This document shows positions 24,920-33,316 of a stretch of 64,000 bases of DNA, piece by piece. Under the pieces are notes generated by a model. That model worked only from the letters and a program-made list of their open reading frames with translations. It was not told the DNA's origin and did not search any database. Origin of the DNA: Flavobacteriaceae bacterium S0862 (GTDB lineage: Bacteria > Bacteroidota > Bacteroidia > Flavobacteriales > Flavobacteriaceae). The translations under genes and the position numbers were made by a program. Within the stretch, counting starts at the first letter, position 1. Every line of letters starts with the position of its first letter. The DNA lies in assembly GCA_023015825.1 (NCBI GenBank), contig JALKAW010000001.1, positions 558,001 to 622,000 of the forward strand, in the 5' to 3' direction.

Positions 24920-25963
24920 TTGGGCAATCAGCTTTTATTTTTCTTTTGTGCATTGGGTGTATTTAACGGCTTTTTAGTGAGTTTATACTTGTTGTTTTTT
25001 ACAAAGCAGAAAAGGATTCAGAATTTATTTCTCGGATTACTGGTTTTACTATTAAGTATAAGAATAGGAAAATCTTTACACACTATTTTCACACCTAGAG
25101 AAGATAGAAACTTGTTAATACTGCAAGTTGGCTTATCTGCTTGTTTTTTAATTGGTGTTTCTTTGTTTTATTATTTAAAATCTTCAGTAGAAAACATAAA
25201 GAAAATTACTAGTTTCTGGAAAATTCATTTTGCCTTTTTATTACTAGTAATAGTTCTAGTCGGGTTAGCAAAACCTTATCCATCTAATCCTGATTTCTGG
25301 AATATGTATTTTGTTAAGTTTATTTATACTGTTTGGGGAATTTATGTTGTGATTTCAGGACTTGTCCTAAAAGATATTTTTAAAAAAGTTTTTAAAAGAG
25401 ATATAAAATGTACAATTGCCGAACTATGGCTATTCAATGTATATATTGCTAATGTATTGATTTATGTGGCATACATTATTGGTTTCTTTTACTTTTATTA
25501 TGTAGGTACACTCACGTTTTCTTTTGTGTTTTATGGCTTGCTTTTTTTCTTGCTATTTAAAAGTAATAGAGATAATGTGTTTAAAGATATTCCTGAAAAG
25601 TATGCTTCTAAAAAAATTGAAGATGAGGAGGCTCTTTTAATAATAGAAAAACTCGAAAAGGTTATGTTGCAAAAGGAACTCTATAAAAACCCAAATATAA
25701 AATTAACCAGCATTGCTAAAGAACTTCATATATCCACTCATAGATTATCTCAACTTTTAAATGATAACCTAGGTAAAAGTTTTGCGCAATACATTAATGA
25801 AAGTAGGATTGAAGAAGCAAAAAAACTAATATCCGAAAAAAGCGACTATACATTTGAGGCTATTGGTTATGAAGCTGGTTTTTCATCACGTTCTGCATTT
25901 TATGCAACATTTAAGAAGCTTACAGGAATGACACCTGCGGCTTTTAGGGATTCTCTCTCGTAA
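24920..25963 (+). CDS. Membrane-anchored AraC family transcriptional regulator
   Basis: 347 residues. The N-terminal 215 residues contain about seven hydrophobic helices (for example LLFFFCALGVFNGFLVSLYLLFF and a run of aromatic helices near 170-210). The C-terminal 100 residues are an AraC DNA-binding domain with both helix-turn-helix units (LTSIAKELHISTHRLSQLLND and TFEAIGYEAGFSSRSAFYATFKKLTGMTPAAFR). The start is a TTG at 24920, just after an in-frame stop. The fused membrane sensor and AraC domain suggest direct sensing of an envelope signal. It is divergent from the six-gene peptidase operon and upstream of the NTF2/DUF5916 group, so it is the best candidate regulator of both. Confidence 0.88.
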   Translation: MGNQLLFFFCALGVFNGFLVSLYLLFFTKQKRIQNLFLGLLVLLLSIRIGKSLHTIFTPREDRNLLILQVGLSACFLIGVSLFYYLKSSVENIKKITSFWKIHFAFLLLVIVLVGLAKPYPSNPDFWNMYFVKFIYTVWGIYVVISGLVLKDIFKKVFKRDIKCTIAELWLFNVYIANVLIYVAYIIGFFYFYYVGTLTFSFVFYGLLFFLLFKSNRDNVFKDIPEKYASKKIEDEEALLIIEKLEKVMLQKELYKNPNIKLTSIAKELHISTHRLSQLLNDNLGKSFAQYINESRIEEAKKLISEKSDYTFEAIGYEAGFSSRSAFYATFKKLTGMTPAAFRDSLS

Positions 25964-26062
25964 AAAGTCTAAAATTATAATTCTGGACACCTATTTTATA
26001 ACTCACAATACATTCTTCATTTCATTTTTGCAGTTTTGAGTAATATTTAAAACACTATAAAA

Positions 26063-26491
26063 ATGAAACATAGAATTATTATTGCAATAGTATTATTAGG
26101 TACTCAATTTACAATAGCGCAATCAGAAGCATCTTTAATTGAACAAACACTTCAAAAATATATGGAAGGAAGTTCTTTTGTGAAGCTAGAAATGCTTAAA
26201 AGTGCTTTTTCAGATAATGGTACGTTGTATTTAACAGGTAGAGACGGATTGTTTAAAAGGTATACTCCAATTGAATATGCTGACTTTTTTAAAAATGCAG
26301 AAAAAGGAAAGTTTAATGGTCGTGATGCAAAAGTACTAGCAATAGAGGTTGTAAAAGATATAGCAACTGCTAAGGTTGAAATAGCAGGTCCTGAAAGAAA
26401 ATGGGTTTATATTGATTTATTCTTGTTAAAAAAGTTTGATGATGCATGGAAAATAATTAGTAAAACTGCTACTAGAGTAGATGAAAAATAA
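26063..26491 (+). CDS. Secreted NTF2-like (lumazine-binding-type) protein, copy 1
   Basis: 142 residues with a signal peptide (to about 19, ending FTIAQ). The rest fits the NTF2-like 'putative lumazine-binding' family: LIEQTLQKYMEGSSF...LKSAFSDNGTLYL...Y.DFF....K and a C-terminal strand pair DLFLLKKFDDAWKIISK. The ligand or activity is not known. It ends 13 bases before the start of the interrupted DUF5916 gene and is related to the gene at 28695, sharing the pattern EG....LK.AF.....LY and (D/E)..WKII.K. Confidence 0.78.
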   Translation: MKHRIIIAIVLLGTQFTIAQSEASLIEQTLQKYMEGSSFVKLEMLKSAFSDNGTLYLTGRDGLFKRYTPIEYADFFKNAEKGKFNGRDAKVLAIEVVKDIATAKVEIAGPERKWVYIDLFLLKKFDDAWKIISKTATRVDEK

Positions 26492-26504
26492 GAGGAAAGG
26501 TATT

Positions 26505-28664
26505 ATGAAGCAAACTTTTTTTAGATTGTTTTTGTTTTTGTCGATATCAATATATAGTCAAACTTCTGAGATTAAGTTTATTGATACTTCAATTTCAATT
26601 GATGGGAAACTAGAAGAATCTGTTTGGGATACTTTACCAGAAAACACCAATTTTTATAATTATTTACCTACAGATGTTGGTTTAGCAAAAAATCAAACCT
26701 CAGTAAAAATATTTCATAATGGAGAATATTTATATGTGAGCGCAACCTATTTTGATTCAACAGAAGAAACGCAGGTTAGTACTTTAAAAAGAGATGTGTC
26801 TATTGCTTTTAGTGATGCATTTGTAATGATTGTAGATACGCAAAATCAAGAACAAAGTGGATATTTTTTCGCAGTTAATTCTCTAGGAAATCAAACAGAT
26901 GGTTTGGTTAGTAGAGTAAACGATAGCTATAATTTAAGCTTTAGCTGGAATACTATTTGGCAATCTGAGGCTATTCTAAATGGTAATAAAAAGCAATACG
27001 AAATTGCAATTCCTCTAAAGGCATTAAATTTTAATAAAGAGAATAATATATTTGGTATTCAATTTTACATAAGAGATATAAAAAATAATTCATGGACTAT
27101 TTTAAAGAATGTTAAACGCAATTATGCCAATTTAAATTTGCGTTTCACTGAAAAATTCTTAATAGTAAACCTTCCAGAAAAGTCAAATTCAAGATTTACA
27201 GCCACACCATCTCTAACTGCAAATTATCAAAATGATGTTATAAATAATGTAGATGATACCGCATTTAAAGCAAGCTTAGATGTGCAATACAACCTTACGT
27301 CATCTTTAAAAATGGATGCTACGATTAATCCAGATTTCTCACAAATAGATGTTGACCAACAAGTAACAAACTTAACTAGGTTTTCTGTTTTTTTTCCTGA
27401 GCAAAGAAACTTCTTTCTCGAAAACTCCGATTTGTTTTCAAATCTAGGAGTAGATGGTATTAATCCATTTTATTCAAGAAGAGTTGGGGCTAATAGTGAC
27501 ATACAGTTTGGATTAAAACTATCTGGGAATATATCTCCCAAAACCAGAATAGGCGTTTTAAATGTTCAAACAGATGAAGCAGCAGCAGTTGCATCACAAA
27601 ATTTTGGGACTTTAGTTTTAGAACAGCAACTTTCTAAAAATTTTGTAACTACAGCTTTTTTTATTAATCGTCAGCAAACCGATAATTTTGATTTTGTAAA
27701 TGATTATAATCGAGTTACAGGAATTAATCTAAATTATAAATCAAATAATAACAGATGGATTGGTTTAGCTAATTATGGAAAGAGTCTAAATGATGGTATC
27801 TCTGGAGATAATAATTTTTATAATGCTGGAATTTGGTTTAATAAACGGGGATTAGAGTGGAACGCTTCTATTAAAAATGTTGGCAAAAACTATATTACTG
27901 ATGTTGGTTTTACACCGAGATTATATAATTATGATGCAATAAACGATTTAGTGGTTAGAGAGGGTTATACATAAACAACTGTAGGAGTAGAGTATCAAAA
28001 ATTTTACGAACAGTCTAAAACTATAAACTCTGTTCGTTTCTTAAATTATAATAACGACACTTACTTTGATGATAGTGGTGTAATGAGCCAGTCGTCACAT
28101 TTCTTAAATTCAGCAGTTTTTTTTAAGAATTTATCTTCGGTGTATTATGAGTATAAGTATGATATTATCGATTTAAAGTATGGTTTTAATCCGCTTAGTG
28201 AAGGGAATGCTTTAGTCCCAAATGAGTATCGTTTTGGTATTTTAAAAGTTGGATACAATTCGGCAAACAATCAAAAATTTCGGTACCGTTTTAATTTACA
28301 AAAAGGGTCTTATTACAATGGAAAGAGGATTACAGCTGGTGCTTTTGTAAATTATCAATTATTACCTTTTGCTAGTTTTGAAGCATCTTATGATTTTAAT
28401 GAGATAGATTTAAATGAGTTGGGAAAAGAAACGTTTCATTTGGCTCGATTTACAAAAGAAATTTTCTTCAATAATAGATTGAACTGGACTACTTATGTAC
28501 AATACAATACGCAACGAAATAATTTTAATATAAATAGTCGATTGCAATGGGAGTATAAGCCATTGTCGTATGTGTATTTTGTGATAACTGATAATTTCAA
28601 TAAAGATATACATAGAAAAGATTGGGGAGTAGCTTTTAAAATGAATTATCGATTAGATTTTTAA
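26505..28664 (+). pseudogene. DUF5916 protein gene (CBM9-like domain and outer-membrane barrel) with an in-frame stop
   Basis: From the ATG at 26505 (signal peptide MKQTFFRLFLFLSISIYSQ) the frame encodes 489 residues, stops at TAA 27972-27974, then stays open in the same frame for 229 more codons to 28664. Together they make about 720 residues, the usual full length of DUF5916 proteins. Residues about 25-215 resemble a family 9 carbohydrate-binding-like domain (IDGKLEESVWDTLPE); the rest is a beta-barrel-like region (DATINPDFSQIDVDQQVTNLTRFSVFFPEQRNFFLEN) that continues after the stop (YEYKYDIIDLKYGFNPLSEGN) and ends in an aromatic strand (KMNYRLDF). The stop is in GYT-stop-TTVGVEYQ. Likely a nonsense mutation; a sequencing error or read-through is possible. 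Confidence 0.8.
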
Positions 28665-28694
28665 TAACTTAGAAGAAAATAAACATCAATTAAA

Positions 28695-29108
28695 ATGAAA
28701 AAAACTTTATTACTTCTCGCAATTTTTTTAGGAACAGTAACAGCAAATGCACAAACTGAAATTGAAAAAATTAATAAACCATTATTGGATTATATTGAAG
28801 GCACAGCTAATGGACAACCAGATAGATTAAAACGAGCTTTCCACCCAGATTTTAACTTGTATTTTGTGCAAAGTGATTCTGTAAAGGCTTGGTCAGGTAA
28901 AGGGTATGTTTCAAATGTCAAGCAAGGCAGAAAGAGTAATCGTATAGGAAAAATAATATCTGTTGATTATGTTAACGATGCAGCCATAGCAAAAATTGAA
29001 ATTGATATGCCTGATAGAAAACGACTTTATACAGATTATTTAATGCTATTGAAGGTTAAAGATGAATGGAAGATTATTCACAAATCGTTTACGTTTGTTG
29101 AATATTAA
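28695..29108 (+). CDS. Secreted NTF2-like (lumazine-binding-type) protein, copy 2
   Basis: 137 residues with a signal peptide (ending TANAQ, about 20). It matches the same family as the gene at 26063: INKPLLDYIEGTANGQPDRLKRAFHPDFNLYFV, then AIAKIEIDMPDRKRLYTDYLMLLKVKDEWKIIHKSF. The two copies flank the DUF5916 gene and have diverged strongly, so the duplication is old or they were brought together for function. It starts 30 bases after the DUF5916 stop and is probably on the same transcript. Function unknown. Confidence 0.8.
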   Translation: MKKTLLLLAIFLGTVTANAQTEIEKINKPLLDYIEGTANGQPDRLKRAFHPDFNLYFVQSDSVKAWSGKGYVSNVKQGRKSNRIGKIISVDYVNDAAIAKIEIDMPDRKRLYTDYLMLLKVKDEWKIIHKSFTFVEY

Positions 29109-29163
29109 TCAACAATTTATTCTCTTTAAATAATTTAGTTTCATTTTAATAATTAATGTAAAA

Positions 29164-29180
29164 ATACTCAAATTGAGTAT
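29164..29180. promoter_or_regulatory. 17-base perfect palindrome upstream of the metalloprotease gene
   Basis: ATACTCAA A TTGAGTAT (29164-29180), 8+1+8, with no T-run after it, so it does not look like a terminator. It is 61 bases before the ATG at 29242 in an intergenic stretch of 133 bases. It is a likely operator for an unidentified regulator. It differs from the ATGA-N6-TCAT boxes. Confidence 0.5.
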
Positions 29181-29241
29181 TGTTTGGCTAAAAATAGTTT
29201 CGGAATTTCACGATGCTATTTATTAACTAAACTATTTTAAA

Positions 29242-30228
29242 ATGAAATTAATTAAACAAATTACATGTATCATGGCATTATCATTATTCTTTTGGTCTTG
29301 CCAAACAGAAGAACTTACCCAACATGAAGAACCGCAAAGCTTAGCAATTGAAGCTTTTATTGGTCATGAAGTTGATGCTGTTAGTAATGCACGTGGTAGT
29401 GGATTACTAACAATTACACCTGAATATCTGGATGGTATAAATGAGGTTTTAGCAGCTAAAGGAATGAACTATAGAGTTGCAGCCGCAGAGTATATTACAG
29501 CTAGCGGTTCGCAAGAAGCTGGAAATACAGTATTGTCAAAAATCGTTGGCAATAAACAATTGGGACATGATTTTGTACCTGATGATGCTCGACGTACTTG
29601 GAGTGCTGATGATGGTAACACAATTACTTATGCTATTGATACAACAAATGATGCAATACCTTTTGTAGGAGGATTAAGTGCAGCGGAAACCGACGCAGCA
29701 ATTGAAAGTGCAACAAATACTTGGAGAGACGTTAATTGTTCGGATTTGGGTCTTACAAGAAATCCAGATTTTGGTTTAGATATTGGCGTAGTTGCTTTCA
29801 TAAACGGGCTAGGAGGATCTCCTTTTATTCTTGCTGATGTACAACATGGTGGATTTAGAGAGGTTAATTATGCTGGTGGTGTTATAGGAGTTACACACAC
29901 CTTTGTTTTTACCAACGGAGGAGTTCCTACTGATATTGATAATAATGGAAAAGCTGATGTTGCTTTTAGAGAAATTAATTACGATCCATCTTGGATTTGG
30001 GCTGATGATGGTGTTACTAATATAGATGTTGAAACTGTTGCACTACATGAATTAGGTCATGGATTAAGTCAAGGTCATTTTGGAAAAGTTATGATTAAGA
30101 ATAATACGGCATTAAAGGCATCTCCTAGAGCTGTAATGAATGCCTTATACACTGGGCCTTATGCAGAATTGGCTGGCACAGATAATGGAGGGCATTGTAG
30201 TAATTGGGGAGAATGGCCAAATAATTGA
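29242..30228 (+). CDS. Metzincin-like zinc metalloprotease, lipoprotein
   Basis: 328 residues with a lipoprotein signal (lipobox FWSC, Cys20). A non-conserved region to about 130 precedes the catalytic domain (WSADDGNTITYAIDTTNDAIPF, then FTNGGVPTDIDNNGKADVAFREINYD). The zinc motif HELGHGLSQGH near residue 274 has the metzincin spacing HExxHxxxxxH, but the usual glycine after the second histidine (HExxHxxGxxH) is serine. It ends with an SPRAVMNALYTGPYAELAGTD segment, where the methionine (SPRAVM) is a plausible Met-turn. It resembles matrixin/M57-type peptidases of Bacteroidota. Probably a single-gene unit with a terminator after it. Confidence 0.82.
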   Translation: MKLIKQITCIMALSLFFWSCQTEELTQHEEPQSLAIEAFIGHEVDAVSNARGSGLLTITPEYLDGINEVLAAKGMNYRVAAAEYITASGSQEAGNTVLSKIVGNKQLGHDFVPDDARRTWSADDGNTITYAIDTTNDAIPFVGGLSAAETDAAIESATNTWRDVNCSDLGLTRNPDFGLDIGVVAFINGLGGSPFILADVQHGGFREVNYAGGVIGVTHTFVFTNGGVPTDIDNNGKADVAFREINYDPSWIWADDGVTNIDVETVALHELGHGLSQGHFGKVMIKNNTALKASPRAVMNALYTGPYAELAGTDNGGHCSNWGEWPNN

Positions 30229-30245
30229 TTAAAATTTATAATACA

Positions 30246-30274
30246 AAAAAACGCCTCAAAATGAGGCGTTTTTA
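30246..30274. terminator. Bidirectional terminator between the metalloprotease and fadE
   Basis: Stem ACGCCTCA (30251-30258) and TGAGGCGT (30262-30269) with a three-base A loop, A6 on the left and T5 on the right. Serves the plus-strand protease gene and the minus-strand fad operon. Confidence 0.9.
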
Positions 30275-30295
30275 ATTTAACCAACCAAAATAAGT

Positions 30296-32098
30296 CTAAA
30301 AACAATATTTGTTTTCAGCCTTTACTTTCTCAGCGATTTCTTTTCTTAAATCCACAATATCTGGATAGTTTGTGTACTTAGTAAATCGCTTAAGTCCCAT
30401 TAACATCATGCGTTGTTCATCGCCTTCAGCAAATGAGATAATACTTTCTTTGCCTTTTTCTTCAATAATATCAACAGCGTGATATAAGTATAGTTTTGCC
30501 ATCGCTATTTGTACAGACTGAGCTTCTTTACCAAAGCGTTTGGCATTCTTTTCAGTTCTTAAAATAGTTGACTCAGCCATATAGATTTCAATTAAAATAT
30601 CTGCTGCTGCTATTAATAATTGTTGATGTGATTCTAAATCTGGCCCAAATTTTTGTACTGCACCACCAGCAACCATTAAAAAGGTCTTCTTAAGTTTCTT
30701 AATCATTTCTTTTTCTTCTGAAAATAACTCAGAATAATCTGGTGTATCAAACGAAGGAATTCCCATGAGTTCTTCTTGAACCGCTTGAGCAGGACCTAAT
30801 AAGTCAACATGTCCTTTCATGGCTTTTTTAACTAACATACCAACACTAAGCATTCGGTTGATTTCGTTTGTACCTTCGTAAATACGAGCAATACGAGCAT
30901 CTCTCCAAGCAGCTTCCATTGGTGTTTCTTCAGAGAATCCCATTCCACCATAGATTTGTATTCCTTCGTCAGCGCAGTTTTGTACATCTTCAGAAACAGC
31001 AACTTTTAAAATAGAACATTCAATAGCATATTCTTCAACACCTTTTAACTCTGCTTCTTGATGTGAGTTTCCTGCTGCTTCACGTAGTGCTATTCTATCT
31101 TCAATATTTTTTGCAGCTCTATATGTTGCAGATTCACCAGCATAAGCGCTTGTAGCCATTTCAGCTAGTTTCACTTTAATAGCACCAAACTCAGATATTG
31201 GTGTTTTAAATTGCTTACGTTCATTGGCATATTGTACACCTAATGATGTGATACGTCTTTGAGAATCTAAACAAGCAGCAGCTAATTTTATACGGCCAAC
31301 ATTTAGAGCATTCATAGCTATTTTAAATCCATTTCCTCTTTCAGATAGCATGTTTTCAACAGGAACTATAGTATCGTTAAAAAATACTTGTCTAGTTGAT
31401 GAAGCACGAATACCTAATTTATGTTCTTCTTCACCTAGTGTAATACCGTTGGGATTATCTTTATCATATTCTACAATGAAACCTGTAATATTTTTGTCAT
31501 CTTCAATTCTTGCAAACACAATCATTAAACGACAGAATCCTGCATTTGAAATCCACATTTTCTGTCCGTTAATCTTATAAGATTTTCCATCTTCAGAAAG
31601 CGTTGCAGTTGTTTTACCAGAATTGGCATCACTACCTGCTCCAGGTTCTGTTAAGCAATAAGCCCCAAACCATTCACCAGAAGCTAATTTTGGTACATAT
31701 TTTTGTTTTTGCTCTTCGGTACCATATAGTGTAATTGGTAAAGTTCCTATTCCGGTGTGTGCACCAAATGCTGTACTAAATGAACCAGTACCAGATGATA
31801 TATAATCACAGGTTAAGCATGTAGATACAAATCCCATTCCTAAGCCACCATAGGCTTCAGGGACTGCTACACTAAGAAATCCAAGTTCTCCAGCTTTTTG
31901 CATACATTCTTCAGTCAATGCATAATCTTTAGCTTCAAATCGTGCTTTATGAGGAATAATTTCACGGTCGTTAAATTCTATAACCGCTTCTTTCATCATG
32001 TTTTGTTCTTCTGAAAAGTCTTCAGGAGTAAAAACGTCTTCACAATTAGTTTCTTTTACTAGAAACTGACCTCCTCTTAATAATTCTTTTTCTTCCAT
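30296..32098 (-). CDS. fadE: Acyl-CoA dehydrogenase (FadE type)
   Basis: 600 residues, FAD enzyme of the first step of beta-oxidation (acyl-CoA to trans-2-enoyl-CoA). Landmarks: AYCLTEPGAGSDANSGKT (substrate/FAD region), KMWISNAGFC, the long middle helices, QIYGGMGFSEETPMEAAWRDARIARIYEGTNEINR with the catalytic glutamate in YEGTNE near residue 415, and a C-terminal helical extension of about 150 residues. That extension is typical of the long-chain ACADs in fadNAE-type operons. It is the last gene of the fad operon, 23 bases after fadA. Confidence 0.95.
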   Translation of the reverse strand: MEEKELLRGGQFLVKETNCEDVFTPEDFSEEQNMMKEAVIEFNDREIIPHKARFEAKDYALTEECMQKAGELGFLSVAVPEAYGGLGMGFVSTCLTCDYISSGTGSFSTAFGAHTGIGTLPITLYGTEEQKQKYVPKLASGEWFGAYCLTEPGAGSDANSGKTTATLSEDGKSYKINGQKMWISNAGFCRLMIVFARIEDDKNITGFIVEYDKDNPNGITLGEEEHKLGIRASSTRQVFFNDTIVPVENMLSERGNGFKIAMNALNVGRIKLAAACLDSQRRITSLGVQYANERKQFKTPISEFGAIKVKLAEMATSAYAGESATYRAAKNIEDRIALREAAGNSHQEAELKGVEEYAIECSILKVAVSEDVQNCADEGIQIYGGMGFSEETPMEAAWRDARIARIYEGTNEINRMLSVGMLVKKAMKGHVDLLGPAQAVQEELMGIPSFDTPDYSELFSEEKEMIKKLKKTFLMVAGGAVQKFGPDLESHQQLLIAAADILIEIYMAESTILRTEKNAKRFGKEAQSVQIAMAKLYLYHAVDIIEEKGKESIISFAEGDEQRMMLMGLKRFTKYTNYPDIVDLRKEIAEKVKAENKYCF

Positions 32099-32121
32099 TA
32101 CTTTATCGTTTGGGTATTTCT

Positions 32122-33312
32122 TTAGTTTAAAAATTCAAATATTCCACAAGCGCCTTGTCCAGTTCCAACACACATGGTTACAGCACCATATTTACCTTTC
32201 ATATCGCGTTTTCTCATTTCATCAAATAACTGAACAGATAATTTTGCTCCAGTACAACCAAGAGGATGTCCTAAAGCAATGGCACCTCCATTAACATTAA
32301 TGATATCCGGATTTAGATTAAGTTCTCTAATAACAGCTAGAGATTGAGAAGCAAATGCTTCATTTAATTCTATTAACTCTAAATCATCTTGCTTCAATCC
32401 AGCTTGCTTAAGTGCTTTTGGGATGGCCTTTACAGGTCCAATTCCCATAATACGAGGTTCAACACCAGCTGCAGCATAGTTTACTAAGCGAGCAATTGGT
32501 TCAAGGTTTAATTCCTTTACCATGTCTTCGCTCATTATCATTACAAAAGCAGCTCCATCGCTCATTTGAGACGAGTTTCCAGCTGTTACACTTCCCCCTT
32601 GAGCAAATACAGGACGAAGGTTAGCCAAAGCTTCAAGATTTGTTCCTTTACGAGGACCTTCATCTTTAGTCACCGTGTATTTTTTTGTTGCTTTCTTTCC
32701 GTTATCATCTATGTATGTTTGCTCTACATTAATAGGAACAATTTGCTCTTGAAAATGGTTTTCTGCCTGCGCTTTTAATGCTTTCATGTGTGAATTAAAG
32801 GCAAACTCATCTTGGTCTTCACGAGATACTTTAAATTGATTAGCAACTGCTTCAGCAGTATTTCCCATTCCCCAATAATAATCTTCGTGACCTGCTTTTA
32901 CAGTATCATAATTTAATTCTGGTTTGAATCCTGTCATTGGTACAGCACTCATACTTTCTGCACCTCCAGCAATAATACAATCTGCCATTCCTGCTTGAAT
33001 TTTTGCAGTTGCAATACCAATGGTTTCTATGCCTGAAGCACAAAATCGATTAACGGTAACTCCAGGAACATCAACACTATTTAACCCGATTAATGAAATA
33101 AATCGTGCCATATTTAATCCTTGAGAACCTTCAGGCATTGCGTTACCAACAATAACATCATCAATCCTGGTTTTATCAAAATCTGGTAATTCCTTCATCA
33201 TGTGCTGAATGGTTTCAGCTGCTAATTCATCGGTTCTTTTAAAACGGAACACACCTTTTGGTGCTTTGCCAACGGCAGTTCTATATGCTTTTACTATATA
33301 TGCTTGTTTCAT
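32122..33312 (-). CDS. fadA: Acetyl-CoA C-acyltransferase (3-ketoacyl-CoA thiolase)
   Basis: 396 residues. It performs the thiolytic step of beta-oxidation. The nucleophile is Cys91 (NRFCASGIE); the other catalytic residues are in [16 protein letters not shown] (His) and [10 protein letters not shown] (second Cys) at the C-terminus. It begins 4 bases after the FadN/FadB-type gene, indicating translational coupling and a trifunctional arrangement. Confidence 0.96.
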   Translation of the reverse strand: MKQAYIVKAYRTAVGKAPKGVFRFKRTDELAAETIQHMMKELPDFDKTRIDDVIVGNAMPEGSQGLNMARFISLIGLNSVDVPGVTVNRFCASGIETIGIATAKIQAGMADCIIAGGAESMSAVPMTGFKPELNYDTVKAGHEDYYWGMGNTAEAVANQFKVSREDQDEFAFNSHMKALKAQAENHFQEQIVPINVEQTYIDDNGKKATKKYTVTKDEGPRKGTNLEALANLRPVFAQGGSVTAGNSSQMSDGAAFVMIMSEDMVKELNLEPIARLVNYAAAGVEPRIMGIGPVKAIPKALKQAGLKQDDLELIELNEAFASQSLAVIRELNLNPDIINVNGGAIALGHPLGCTGAKLSVQLFDEMRKRDMKGKYGAVTMCVGTGQGACGIFEFLN

Positions 33313-33316
33313 TTTT

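Noticed and set aside
27975-28664. A separate gene starting at 28083
   Set aside because: It continues the DUF5916 frame, has no signal peptide and no own start context; it is the second half of the interrupted gene.
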